14,163 nucleotides of DNA from 4572-123 sp964418755 (GTDB taxonomy: Bacteria; Desulfobacterota; Desulfobacteria; Desulfobacterales; 4572-123), in NCBI GenBank assembly GCA_964418755.1, contig CAYQNS010000104.1, positions 1-14,163 of the forward strand. The letters run 5' to 3'. A model generated the notes under the pieces. The model ran no database searches, had not been told where the DNA came from, and saw nothing but the letters and a program-made list of their open reading frames with translations. Each line of letters opens with the position of its first letter. Within the stretch, counting starts at the first letter, position 1. The position numbers and the translations under genes are program-made. Below, in pieces: positions 7,434 through 14,163 of this stretch.

Positions 7434-7450
7434 GGTGGGCTGTGCCCACC
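7434..7450. repeat. GGTGGGC/GCCCACC hairpin (REP-like)
   Basis: A 7-bp perfect inverted repeat with a TGT loop lies in the 212-bp gap between ddl and purDE. The same palindrome is a very common dispersed bacterial repeat associated with REP-type elements (from memory). No T-run follows, so it is not a classic terminator. Just upstream, 7384-7411 is rich in GCG(C/T)(A/T)AGG-like units, and ACCTC(TTAAG)GAGGT forms another small hairpin around 7464-7478. Confidence 0.5.
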
Positions 7451-7578
7451 AAATAGGCAGAATACCTCTTAAGGAGGTTCGCCGGAATCTGAACCGTTGA
7501 TTCATAAATGATACATGGAAATATAAAAAAGATTGATTAATACCGGCTATACGCAACAGATAACACAGGGGGGAGTAT

Positions 7579-9351
7579 ATGAAAGTTTTAGTAGTGGGCG
7601 GCGGCGGCAGGGAGCATTCGTTTGTATGGAAAATTGCCCGGAGCCCCCGGGTCAAAAAAATTTACTGCGCACCGGGTAATGCCGGAATTGCAGGCATGGC
7701 AACCTGTGTTTCGATCAATGCCGAAGATGTTAAGGGGTTGCTTGAATTTGCCGTGAATGAAAAAATCGACCTTACGGTTGTCGGCCCCGAGGTGCCCTTG
7801 TCCATGGGAATCGTGGATTTGTTTGAAGCAAAACACCTGCGGATATTCGGAGCTTCCAGGAGAGCAGCCGAAATAGAGTTCAGCAAGTCCTTTGCCAAAA
7901 ATTTGATGATCAAGTACAATATCCCCACTGCCAGGGGCGGGGAGTTTACCAGCTATAAACAAGCCCAGGCCTGTATTCACAGCATGGGGGCGCCCCTTGT
8001 CATAAAGGCGGACGGTCTGGCGGCGGGCAAAGGTGTTATTGTCTGCGATACCGTTAAAAAAGCCCTTGCGGCCCTTGATCTGATCATGGTGAAAAAAGAA
8101 TTCGGTCCGGCCGGCAAAAAGGTTGTCGTAGAAGAATGCCTGTTTGGGGAAGAAGCTTCTTTTCTGGCGTTTACCGACGGTGATACCGTTTTGCCCCTGC
8201 CGTCTTCCCAGGACCACAAACCGGTATTCGACGATGACAAGGGACCCAATACCGGCGGCATGGGCGCATATTCTCCGGCACCGGTTGTCGATCGTTTCAT
8301 GCATGATCGCATCATGAAAGAGGTCATGATCCCCACGGTCAAGGCCATGCAGGCCGAAGGGCGGCCCTATAAGGGCGTTTTATATGCCGGGCTCATGATC
8401 GACGGCGATAAGATAAATGTGCTGGAATTTAACGGCCGTTTCGGAGATCCTGAAGCCCAGCCGCTTCTCATACGCATGAAAAACGATATTGTTCCCATCA
8501 TGGAAGCCGTGATCGACGGCCGGTTGAATGAATGCATGCTGGATATTGACGACCGGGCATCGATTTGTATTGTAATGGCATCCGGCGGATATCCCGGCAC
8601 ATACAGGAAAAATTTGCCGATCACCGGGCTGGACAAAGTTAGCCGAATGCGGGATGTGGTGGTCTTTCATGCCGGCACCGGCACCGTGAAAGACAAAATC
8701 GTCGCCAATGGAGGTCGGGTCCTGGGTGTGACGGCCCTGGGAGATACCATCGACAAAGCCATTAAAAAGGCCTACCAGGCCGTGTCCAAGATCACTTGGA
8801 AGGATGTGCAGTTTCGCAAAGATATCGGCGAAAAAGCCCTGGTCAGACTCGCTACCCCGGCTAAGGTGGGCATTGTGATGGGCAGTGATTCGGACCTTCC
8901 GGTGATGGAGGGCACCGTGGCAATAATGAAAAAATTCAAGATTCCCTTTGAAATGACGGTGGCCTCGGCCCACCGAAGCCCGGAACTGGCGGTTTCATTT
9001 GCCGCTACTGCCCGGGACCGGGGCATAAAGGTGATCATTGCCGGTGCGGGACATGCCGCCCATCTGGCCGGTGTTCTGGCGGCCCATACATCTCTGCCGG
9101 TCATTGGTGTTCCCATTGATTCCTCCTGCCTTCAGGGCCTCGATTCTCTTCTTTCCACGGTCCAGATGCCGCCGGGTATTCCAGTGGCAACGGTCTCTTT
9201 AGGTAAACCGGGTGCCAGAAATGCCGGTATCCTGGCGGCCCAGATTCTGGGGGTGGATGATGCAGAAATGCAGCAGCGTCTGGATGGTTTTAAAGCAGAG
9301 ATGGCCGAACAGGTGGCAAAAAAGGCGGAAAAACTGAAGGACTATCGATAG
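7579..9351 (+). CDS. PurD-PurE fusion: GAR synthetase plus N5-CAIR mutase/AIR carboxylase
   Basis: One uninterrupted 590-aa frame covers two purine-synthesis enzymes. Residues 1-about 425 are PurD (phosphoribosylamine--glycine ligase, ATP-grasp): GGGGREHS at 7-14, VIKADGLAAGKGV (141-153), GPNTGGMGAYSP (222-233) and LEFNGRFGDPEAQ (282-294). Residues about 430-590 are a full-length PurE: GIVMGSDSDLP (431-441), SAHRSP (463-468) with the conserved His, and AGAGHAAHLAG (488-498). The last has GH where E. coli PurE has GG, so class I versus class II is uncertain. The PurD end and PurE start meet with only about five residues (ATPAK) between them. A GGGGGGAG Shine-Dalgarno is at 7568-7575. The two activities are not consecutive in the pathway, so direct channelling is not obvious. 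purK is not in the window. Confidence 0.95.
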   Translation: MKVLVVGGGGREHSFVWKIARSPRVKKIYCAPGNAGIAGMATCVSINAEDVKGLLEFAVNEKIDLTVVGPEVPLSMGIVDLFEAKHLRIFGASRRAAEIEFSKSFAKNLMIKYNIPTARGGEFTSYKQAQACIHSMGAPLVIKADGLAAGKGVIVCDTVKKALAALDLIMVKKEFGPAGKKVVVEECLFGEEASFLAFTDGDTVLPLPSSQDHKPVFDDDKGPNTGGMGAYSPAPVVDRFMHDRIMKEVMIPTVKAMQAEGRPYKGVLYAGLMIDGDKINVLEFNGRFGDPEAQPLLIRMKNDIVPIMEAVIDGRLNECMLDIDDRASICIVMASGGYPGTYRKNLPITGLDKVSRMRDVVVFHAGTGTVKDKIVANGGRVLGVTALGDTIDKAIKKAYQAVSKITWKDVQFRKDIGEKALVRLATPAKVGIVMGSDSDLPVMEGTVAIMKKFKIPFEMTVASAHRSPELAVSFAATARDRGIKVIIAGAGHAAHLAGVLAAHTSLPVIGVPIDSSCLQGLDSLLSTVQMPPGIPVATVSLGKPGARNAGILAAQILGVDDAEMQQRLDGFKAEMAEQVAKKAEKLKDYR

Positions 9352-9372
9352 ACTTTATTTGTCAGGAAACAG

Positions 9373-9996
9373 ATGGCCGCTCAGATATTTAAAATAGCAC
9401 CGGACAGGCCGCCTTTCGATGCTGTAAATTCTGCCGCAGGAATCATTACAAACGGCGGCGTTGTTGTGTTTCCCACCCGGGGGCTGTATGGTCTTGGGGC
9501 GGATGCCTTTAATGAAAAGGCCGTCAGCCGCATTTTTAAAATCAAACAGCGATCAACAAAAAAGCCGGTACTGGTGCTGATTCATGAAATCCGGCACCTG
9601 GAGCGGCTGGTCAAAAATATTACACCGCTTGCCCGGCGGATCATGTCAGCGCACTGGCCCGGACGTGTCACCCTGGTTTTTGATGCGCTGGATACATTGC
9701 CGGCCGTGCTCACCGCGGGAACCGGGAAAATCGGCGTCCGCATGGCCGGACACCCGGTTGCCGCAGCCTTGTCCCGCGCGGTTTCCGGCCCGATTACCGG
9801 CACCAGTGCCAACTTGGCCGGAGGACCCGGATGCATGTGCATCCCGGATATGAACCCGGCCATCATCCAGTTTGCAGATCTTATTCTGGACGCCGGGCCC
9901 CTCAAAGGCGGCATCGGCTCAACCGTCGTTGACGTCACCGGTCGGTCACCTGTGGTGTTGCGGGAGGGCGCGGTTGGGGCAGTGGATCTTTTTTAA
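9373..9996 (+). CDS. Threonylcarbamoyl-AMP synthase (Sua5/YciO/YrdC family)
   Basis: YrdC-domain protein (207 aa) expected to make L-threonylcarbamoyladenylate from Thr, bicarbonate and ATP, the first step of t6A modification at position 37 of ANN-decoding tRNAs. Family motifs are FPTRGLYGLGADAFN (33-47), KIKQRSTKKPVLVLI (56-70, the K-R-S-KP nucleotide/bicarbonate site), ITGTSANLAGG (141-151) and STVVDVTG...VLREGAV near the end. There is no C-terminal Sua5 domain, so it is a short TsaC-type protein. YciO-like paralogues with other roles share this fold, so the exact assignment is moderate. AGGA around 9364 precedes the ATG, which lies 21 bp after purDE, so the two are probably one operon. Confidence 0.9.
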   Translation: MAAQIFKIAPDRPPFDAVNSAAGIITNGGVVVFPTRGLYGLGADAFNEKAVSRIFKIKQRSTKKPVLVLIHEIRHLERLVKNITPLARRIMSAHWPGRVTLVFDALDTLPAVLTAGTGKIGVRMAGHPVAAALSRAVSGPITGTSANLAGGPGCMCIPDMNPAIIQFADLILDAGPLKGGIGSTVVDVTGRSPVVLREGAVGAVDLF

Positions 9997-10022
9997 ACGG
10001 GCATCTATAATAGATTAGTAGA

Positions 10023-10044
10023 GGGACATCGTGCGGCGTGTCCC
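10023..10044. repeat. REP-like hairpin, copy 1
   Basis: GGGACA (10023-10028) pairs with TGTCCC (10039-10044) across a GC-rich 10-base loop containing CGTGCGGC. It begins 26 bp after the tsaC-like stop and has no T-run. Confidence 0.5.
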
Positions 10045-10241
10045 CGCTGCTGTCTTATGTTGCTGATAGTTGTTTTTTGATTTGCATGTGCCCTGATTCT
10101 CAGCTTTATGGGTCAATAGTAGACCTTACCCCATTTTTCACACCCAATGCCTTGATCCAGGTGGGTGACCGGTGCGGATCAGCGAGTGTCTGGTCGTAAC
10201 CAGTAAAAAAAGAAATAGCGGGTACAAATAGAAGGTAAAGT

Positions 10242-10259
10242 GACACCGTGCGGCATGAA
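10242..10259. repeat. REP-like element, degenerate copy 2
   Basis: GACACCGTGCGGCATGAA matches the 18 bases at 10025-10042 in 14 positions, including the uninterrupted core CGTGCGGC. The 3' arm has lost the pairing bases, so no hairpin remains. Confidence 0.4.
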
Positions 10260-10372
10260 ACATTTAAAAATCAAGCGAAAAAAGTTCTACTATTTTACAG
10301 GGAGAGGTGTTTTTTTTTACTTGACCAGCCCTTTAATGGGTGACCCCAATGTGACCCAATAGCAAGAAAAGC

Positions 10373-10390
10373 TGAAAATTACTGGCATAA
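10373..10390 (+). repeat. 18-bp direct repeat, left copy
   Basis: TGAAAATTACTGGCATAA recurs at 10960-10977 with one mismatch (17/18), in the same orientation. The two copies bracket the NTF2-like gene. Confidence 0.6.
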
Positions 10391-10451
10391 GTCAATTACA
10401 GCACTTGTTCACACTCACCTCAACTAATCATCAAATAAAAGGAGAAAAGAC

Positions 10452-10874
10452 ATGATTGGAGCATTGGTTGCAAAAAGCAAGGTCACTTCTTCATATGACT
10501 TATTAAACAGCAGAGATATAACCAAATTTCTCGCAAACTGGCACGATGAGTCAACTTTTGTCTATCCGGGCAGCATATCTGCGAGCGGAGAGTTCAGGGG
10601 CAAAAAAGCAATAGAAGAATGGTTCCAAAAGCTATTAGATCAATTCCCAACTTTTAAAATTACTCCCAAGAACGTTTGTGTAAAAAACGTACTTGATTTT
10701 GTGGGCACAAATGTTGTCACAGTGGAATGGGTCGAGGAGAATATAAACAAGGGCGGCAACAAAGTGCAAGTTAGTGGTGTGACTGTCATCACCCTCAAGT
10801 TTGGCAAGGCAACCCATGCCAAAGATTATATCTTTGCCACGGATGAGGAGCTAAAAAAAGCATGGGGTGAATAA
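10452..10874 (+). CDS. NTF2/SnoaL-like domain protein
   Basis: A 140-aa protein of the cone-shaped NTF2-like/SnoaL-like superfamily, judged by layout: helix (SYDLLNSRDITKFLANWHDE), strand with a polar pocket (STFVYPG), then GEFRGKKAIEEWFQKLLDQFP, and a curved sheet of strands ending in FGKATHAKDYIFATDEELK. Members include ketosteroid isomerases, polyketide cyclases and many stand-alone ligand-binding proteins of unknown role, so no reaction is assigned. No signal peptide is seen. The Shine-Dalgarno is excellent (AAAAGGAG at 10437-10444, seven bases before the ATG). The gene is monocistronic and sits between near-identical direct repeats in AT-rich DNA, which suggests a separately acquired unit. 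Confidence 0.75.
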   Translation: MIGALVAKSKVTSSYDLLNSRDITKFLANWHDESTFVYPGSISASGEFRGKKAIEEWFQKLLDQFPTFKITPKNVCVKNVLDFVGTNVVTVEWVEENINKGGNKVQVSGVTVITLKFGKATHAKDYIFATDEELKKAWGE

Positions 10875-10959
10875 CAGATAATATTACATAGCTACCTGTG
10901 GAGCGCACTATCGCTACCGTACCAACCACAAGATATTGAATCGGTCACGTTGGAAAAAA

Positions 10960-10977
10960 TGAAAATTTCTGGCATAA
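10960..10977 (+). repeat. 18-bp direct repeat, right copy
   Basis: TGAAAATTTCTGGCATAA is the partner of 10373-10390 (17/18 identical, same orientation). The spacing between copies is 587 bp, containing just the NTF2-like gene. Confidence 0.6.
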
Positions 10978-11108
10978 ATTGAAAATAAAATCTAAAAAAA
11001 TATGTAATGAGTCATATTTTGACAATCACGCCAATATTTGCTAAACAGACTTTGGGTTTGATTCTATCTTCGGCCATTTTGGATGAATTAAAGATAGTTT
11101 TCACCAGG

Positions 11109-11166
11109 CCATGAAAAACACGAAGACATTATGATTTTCTCCCTTCATGTATCTCCATGTTCATGG
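11109..11166. repeat. Imperfect inverted repeat (decayed 'CATGAA/ACGAAG' element)
   Basis: The left arm CCATGAA...CACGAAG (11109-11125) and right arm CTTCATG...TTCATGG (11143-11166) are reverse-complement related, with about 7 extra bases in the right arm. The words resemble a dispersed repeat built on ACGAAG/CTTCGT that is frequent in environmental bacterial genomes (recollection). Confidence 0.4.
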
Positions 11167-11283
11167 TAGATTAAATGGCGGAATTAGTACCAAGCCCCAA
11201 ACTTTTATATCCGTTTAAATGAAATCTTGCACGCTCTTAACCTATAAAAAGAGGGGTGAGTAGACACGATGATTTTTATACAG

Positions 11284-11323
11284 AAAACCCCATTTCTCAA
11301 TGAATACTGAGTGATGGGGTTTT
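11284..11323. terminator. Bidirectional terminator-like hairpin
   Basis: AAAACCCCAT (11284-11293) pairs perfectly with ATGGGGTTTT (11314-11323). Inside, after a 2x2 mismatch, CTCA pairs with TGAG around an 8-base loop. The A-run on one side and T-run on the other allow action in both directions, although the T-run is short. No annotated gene ends at it, so it may close an unannotated small RNA or a lost gene. Confidence 0.55.
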
Positions 11324-11331
11324 GTCGTTTG

Positions 11332-11360
11332 TTGACAGGATGATCAGCAGGCAATAGATA
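11332..11360 (+). promoter_or_regulatory. Possible sigma-70 promoter
   Basis: Consensus -35 TTGACA (11332-11337), a 17-base spacer, and TAGATA (11355-11360), which matches the -10 consensus at only three of six positions. It points toward the antitoxin remnant and the DUF262-DUF1524 gene. Tentative. Confidence 0.25.
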
Positions 11361-11683
11361 GGATGTTTGAAAGAAAGTGTATCTGTGCTGAATTTGGATT
11401 ATACCAGTTAACACATGTTTTTAGCGGTCTATTTTTCGTGTGATACTCTCAATCTATCAGTAATTTTTGGGTTTTAGACGAACCACAATATGTGGGATTC
11501 TCCATAATTTCTAAAAATCAACACTATCTATTGCAAGTTTCGTTGGTTAGCTGGTATTAATTATTGACCACTCTGGCAAGTAGTCCGCAGTGCCGGGTTC
11601 CTGATGAACTGGAATACTGTAAGTATTGGCAAGGAGTAATTAGCATCATTTCAGGATATCACATAGTTTTACGACCTATAACA

Positions 11684-11770
11684 AAGAAAAAGGCTAAACA
11701 ATGTAAGGCGTTGAGAAGTATTCAGATTTGGATTCCTTCCAACAAACCGGAATTCTCAGTAAGTATCTAA
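11684..11770 (+). pseudogene. Remnant of a MazE-like (DUF3018) antitoxin
   Basis: The frame ending at the TAA 11768-11770 reads KKKAKQCKALRSIQIWIPS, then NKPEFSVSI. This resembles the core of DUF3018/MazE-like antitoxins, whose typical pattern is a basic stretch, then LRP(V/I)QIWVPD, then PEF. The family normally continues with an ExxRQ-type helix, but here the frame stops four codons after PEF. The upstream part of the open frame (TTG at 11564 onward) has no similarity I recognise and no good start. No MazF-like toxin follows. The assignment rests on a match of about 15 residues. Confidence 0.35.
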
Positions 11771-11834
11771 AAATATGTCACAAAATTTACAAAAAAATTC
11801 TCTTTAAATCACATTTAAACTGGGAAAATTGAAA

Positions 11835-14126
11835 ATGTCCGATTCGAATCAAAAAATCACGGAAATATTGGAACAGTATAAAGAATACCTTAAAACTGAT
11901 GAGGCTAAAAAGCATCTCCAAGTCATGGAAGATGAGAAAAAAGAAGTCCATGAGTTGATGGAGAAGCTTTCTCAGATGGATAGAAAAAGTGATGAATTTT
12001 CAGAATACGTACTATTTGGATTACTACCCTATACTAAGACAAAAGTTGCAAAAAGGGTAAGTCTGTTTCCTGCTTTTATGAACATCAAAGCTTTCTTTAA
12101 AGAATACAAATATACAGAGGAAGAATGGAATCTGATCGCGGACAAGATTTATAAACTGTGCAACAATTTTAAGGATGACCCAAGTGAATTAGCTAAATAC
12201 ATAAAAGAATTTTCAAAAGATAAGTATAGTAGGAGACTACAGTGCGGTTCTCTAACTCCAGTTCTGTTCTGCATAAATGATGATTATCCGATTGTTAACA
12301 ACAGAGCAATTAGAGCAATTAGGAGCTTGAAAATCATTTTAGGGGAAAAGGAAAAACTATCCCAAAAATTTTTGGACTATCCTGATAACATAAAAAAAAT
12401 AGACAGCTTAGTTGAGAAATTAGGCTTCGAACTGTTAAAAGATCGCAATTATCAGGACTTATTTTTCTATTGGTACGATTCTGAAATCCTGAGTGAAGAA
12501 AGAAGAACTAAAAAAGCGGAAATTGAAGAGGGAGAAACCGCAACCGAAACAGAAGAAGAGGTTAAAAGAAGCGAAATAGATATTAAGAAGTTCATAGAAC
12601 AGGTTGATCTTGAAAAGGGCTACGACTTTACCCCGCACTCGTTAGGTGATCCTCAGAGAATAAAAATAAATACCATAATATCGCTAAGCTCTAAAGCGAG
12701 ATGGGTGCTGCCTCATTTTCAAAGGTATTTCGACTGGACCAAGAAAAACGTCAGGGATTTCTGGGAATCTATATTTAATGATTATTACGTAGGCTCATTC
12801 CTGCTATGGGATACGGATAGGACCCCAGAATTAGGGGTACAACCGATATTAGGTATCACCAAGAATGATGATGAAATTAAACCTGATGCAATTATATTAG
12901 ACGGGCAGCAAAGAATAACCTCACTTTATTACGCTATAAAAGCACCAAGTTTTCCTCTCCGTGGGAGCAAAATCCCTCTATATCTCTATGTGAATTTCTT
13001 TCATTATTTTAATGAAAACTTCAGAGGCGATGTCATTGAGATCCACACCAAAAGAATCGATAGAAAAGATTCATTTGAAAGGATGATATTCCCACTCTAC
13101 GAGTTAGAAAAATACAACAAATGGGTCGATGATCTGGAAGATTACCTCCTCACACTAACAGATGACCATGGCAAGATACGGAAAATAAGGAGAATAGTTG
13201 ACAAAAAATTAAGGCATATGTGGGAAGGATTTGAGATACCCTACATTGCGCTGCCAGAAAGCGTGGAGCTATCTGAAGTCACGGATATTTTTGAAAATAT
13301 CAACACAAAAGGAAAATTGCTGAGCGTTTTCGATCTTTTAATTGCGAGATTGTACAAATATCAAATTGAATTGAAAAAAATGTGGGATTCTACTCTAAAA
13401 ACCTATCCAAACATATCAAGATACTACAAAGCTATACCAAAGACCCCAATATACATACTTCAAGCAATGTCCCTTCTTTATGGAAAAGGAAGCTCTGCAA
13501 AGCGAGCTGACATCCTGGACATATACTCAAAAATCTATGAAAAAAATGATAGGGTGTTTGAAGACGACTGGGATGACACAGCCGACTATATGAATAAGGC
13601 AATCGAGAAAGTAGAAAACATGAGAGATGGGTTCGGTGTCAAGAGTGTAAGAGAATTACCATTCGCCCCTATGATACCAGTCTTAGCAGCACTGCTAAAA
13701 GAAATCGATGAGAACGATAAAAAAGCAGAATGCTATAAAAAAGTGAACAAATGGTATTGGTCATCTATTTTTACAAATGCCTATTCGCAAGCTGCAGACT
13801 CGCAAATGACACAAGACATCAGAGAACTTAAGAAATGGTTTGCCGATGACACAGAAATCCCAAAAACAATTATCCAGATGATAAGAGAAATATCTAACCT
13901 GTACTTCAGGGATATCCAAACAAAATCAAATGCAAAATATCGAGGTATAATGTCTCTAATCGCTCGGGAAGGGGCCAAAGATTTCGACACATCCCAGACG
14001 TTGGAAAATGCAAGAGGGAACGACAAGGACCACATTTTCCCAAAATCATTCAATTTCGGTTTCGGATCAAACAAGCATGTCCATTCCATCCTAAACATGA
14101 CCTGGATGTCAGTAACAGCCCAATAA
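11835..14126 (+). CDS. DUF262-DUF1524 (GmrSD/SspE-type) putative restriction nuclease, 3' end disrupted
   Basis: A 763-aa frame. Residues 1-about 210 are a helical N-terminal region with LTPVLFCINDDYPIVNNRAI; about 217-256 is an acidic, charged linker. DUF262 then starts with LPHFQRYFDW (292-301), has the nucleotide-site signature ILDGQQRITSLYY (354-366) and continues with FENINTKGKLL (486-496). The C-terminal DUF1524 HNH-type nuclease shows NDKDHIFPKS with D732 and H733, then SILNMTWMS. GmrSD and SspE, with the same two domains, cut modified phage DNA using NTP, so antiphage defence is inferred. The ATG at 11835 is preferred to the TTG at 11829 because GGGA lies nine bases upstream. The frame stops just where the family usually continues with N..I..K.P; see findings. 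The gene is AT-rich and has no partner methylase or McrB-type gene in view. Confidence 0.85.
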   Translation: MSDSNQKITEILEQYKEYLKTDEAKKHLQVMEDEKKEVHELMEKLSQMDRKSDEFSEYVLFGLLPYTKTKVAKRVSLFPAFMNIKAFFKEYKYTEEEWNLIADKIYKLCNNFKDDPSELAKYIKEFSKDKYSRRLQCGSLTPVLFCINDDYPIVNNRAIRAIRSLKIILGEKEKLSQKFLDYPDNIKKIDSLVEKLGFELLKDRNYQDLFFYWYDSEILSEERRTKKAEIEEGETATETEEEVKRSEIDIKKFIEQVDLEKGYDFTPHSLGDPQRIKINTIISLSSKARWVLPHFQRYFDWTKKNVRDFWESIFNDYYVGSFLLWDTDRTPELGVQPILGITKNDDEIKPDAIILDGQQRITSLYYAIKAPSFPLRGSKIPLYLYVNFFHYFNENFRGDVIEIHTKRIDRKDSFERMIFPLYELEKYNKWVDDLEDYLLTLTDDHGKIRKIRRIVDKKLRHMWEGFEIPYIALPESVELSEVTDIFENINTKGKLLSVFDLLIARLYKYQIELKKMWDSTLKTYPNISRYYKAIPKTPIYILQAMSLLYGKGSSAKRADILDIYSKIYEKNDRVFEDDWDDTADYMNKAIEKVENMRDGFGVKSVRELPFAPMIPVLAALLKEIDENDKKAECYKKVNKWYWSSIFTNAYSQAADSQMTQDIRELKKWFADDTEIPKTIIQMIREISNLYFRDIQTKSNAKYRGIMSLIAREGAKDFDTSQTLENARGNDKDHIFPKSFNFGFGSNKHVHSILNMTWMSVTAQ

Positions 14127-14163
14127 ATTCCGGTAAAAGCCCAAAAAATGGTAGACATCATTA

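Larger units (their letters stand above)
9997..10451 (+). other. Gene-free boundary region with repeat debris
   Basis: No gene is recognisable in these 455 bases, which lie between the housekeeping block and the AT-rich accessory part. It holds a REP-like hairpin (10023-10044), a related copy (10242-10259), a small hairpin CTGGT-CGTA-ACCAG (10190-10203), a nine-T run (10310-10318) without a stem, a short tandem duplication GTGACCCCAAT/GTGACCCAAT around 10340-10360, and the left copy of an 18-bp direct repeat (10373-10390). Confidence 0.5.
10875..11834 (+). other. Long AT-rich region with little coding content
   Basis: About 960 bases hold no convincing intact gene. Contents: the right direct-repeat copy (10960-10977), a decayed inverted repeat (11109-11166), a bidirectional terminator-like hairpin (11284-11323), a TTGACA-17-TAGATA promoter-like pair (11332-11360), and a probable remnant of a MazE-like antitoxin (about 11684-11770). 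Before the last gene, TTTAAA occurs twice (11803-11808 and 11814-11819). Confidence 0.5.

Noticed and set aside
7588..8304. 238-aa minus-strand ORF opposite purDE
   Set aside because: It lies wholly antisense to clearly conserved PurD sequence and shows no family motif; it is a codon-bias shadow.
10301..10320. Nine-T run as a terminator for the purDE-tsaC transcript
   Set aside because: No stem precedes the T-run.
10919..10955. CCAAC...GTTGG inverted pair after the NTF2-like gene, considered as an integron attC site
   Set aside because: The outer boxes do not match RYYYAAC/GTTRRRY and the span (about 37 bp) is too short for attC; the opposite end has no such site.
11205..11414. 69-aa minus-strand ORF in the long gene-free region
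   Set aside because: It spans the terminator-like hairpin and shows no motif or convincing ribosome binding site.
1..14163. CRISPR array, rRNA genes or an intact insertion sequence
   Set aside because: No regularly spaced repeats, no rRNA sequence and no transposase-like protein were seen on either strand.

Overview
The window looks like chromosomal DNA of a sulfate-reducer-type Deltaproteobacterium (Desulfobacterota, probably Desulfobacterales or a relative). This is inferred from gene order (ptsN, rapZ, EIIA-Man, gap, tpiA, secG, tRNA-Leu), from the style of the proteins, and from A-rich intergenic repeats of a kind I associate with these genomes. No database search was possible.

Region 1 (1-2168) is a regulatory PTS cluster: a nitrogen-type EIIA (ptsN), the RNase adapter/P-loop protein RapZ, and a single-domain mannose-family EIIA. 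No sugar permease is visible, so these parts probably work as a phosphorylation-based signalling chain. Region 2 (2170-4750) is a compact operon on the same strand. It holds a small four-cysteine protein whose stop overlaps the gap start (ATGA), type I GAPDH, triosephosphate isomerase and SecG, then tRNA-Leu(GAG) and a textbook rho-independent terminator. Region 3 (4751-9996) holds a metal-dependent DtxR/MntR-family regulator, a two-TM SHOCT-domain protein, D-Ala-D-Ala ligase, a PurD-PurE fusion covering two steps of purine synthesis, and a Sua5/TsaC-type threonylcarbamoyl-AMP synthase.

Region 4 (9997-14163) has a different character: it is AT-rich, sparsely coding and repeat-littered. It contains an NTF2/SnoaL-like gene flanked by a near-perfect 18-bp direct repeat, REP-like hairpins, a decayed inverted repeat, a bidirectional terminator-like hairpin, a probable remnant of a MazE-like (DUF3018) antitoxin, and a long DUF262-DUF1524 protein of the GmrSD/SspE type. 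This is probably a small defence or accessory island next to housekeeping genes. The end of the DUF262-DUF1524 gene appears frame-disrupted just before the window edge.

All recognised protein genes are on the + strand. The strongest leads for something new are the N-terminal extension of the DUF262-DUF1524 protein, the small Cys-rich protein coupled to gap, and the PurD-PurE fusion.
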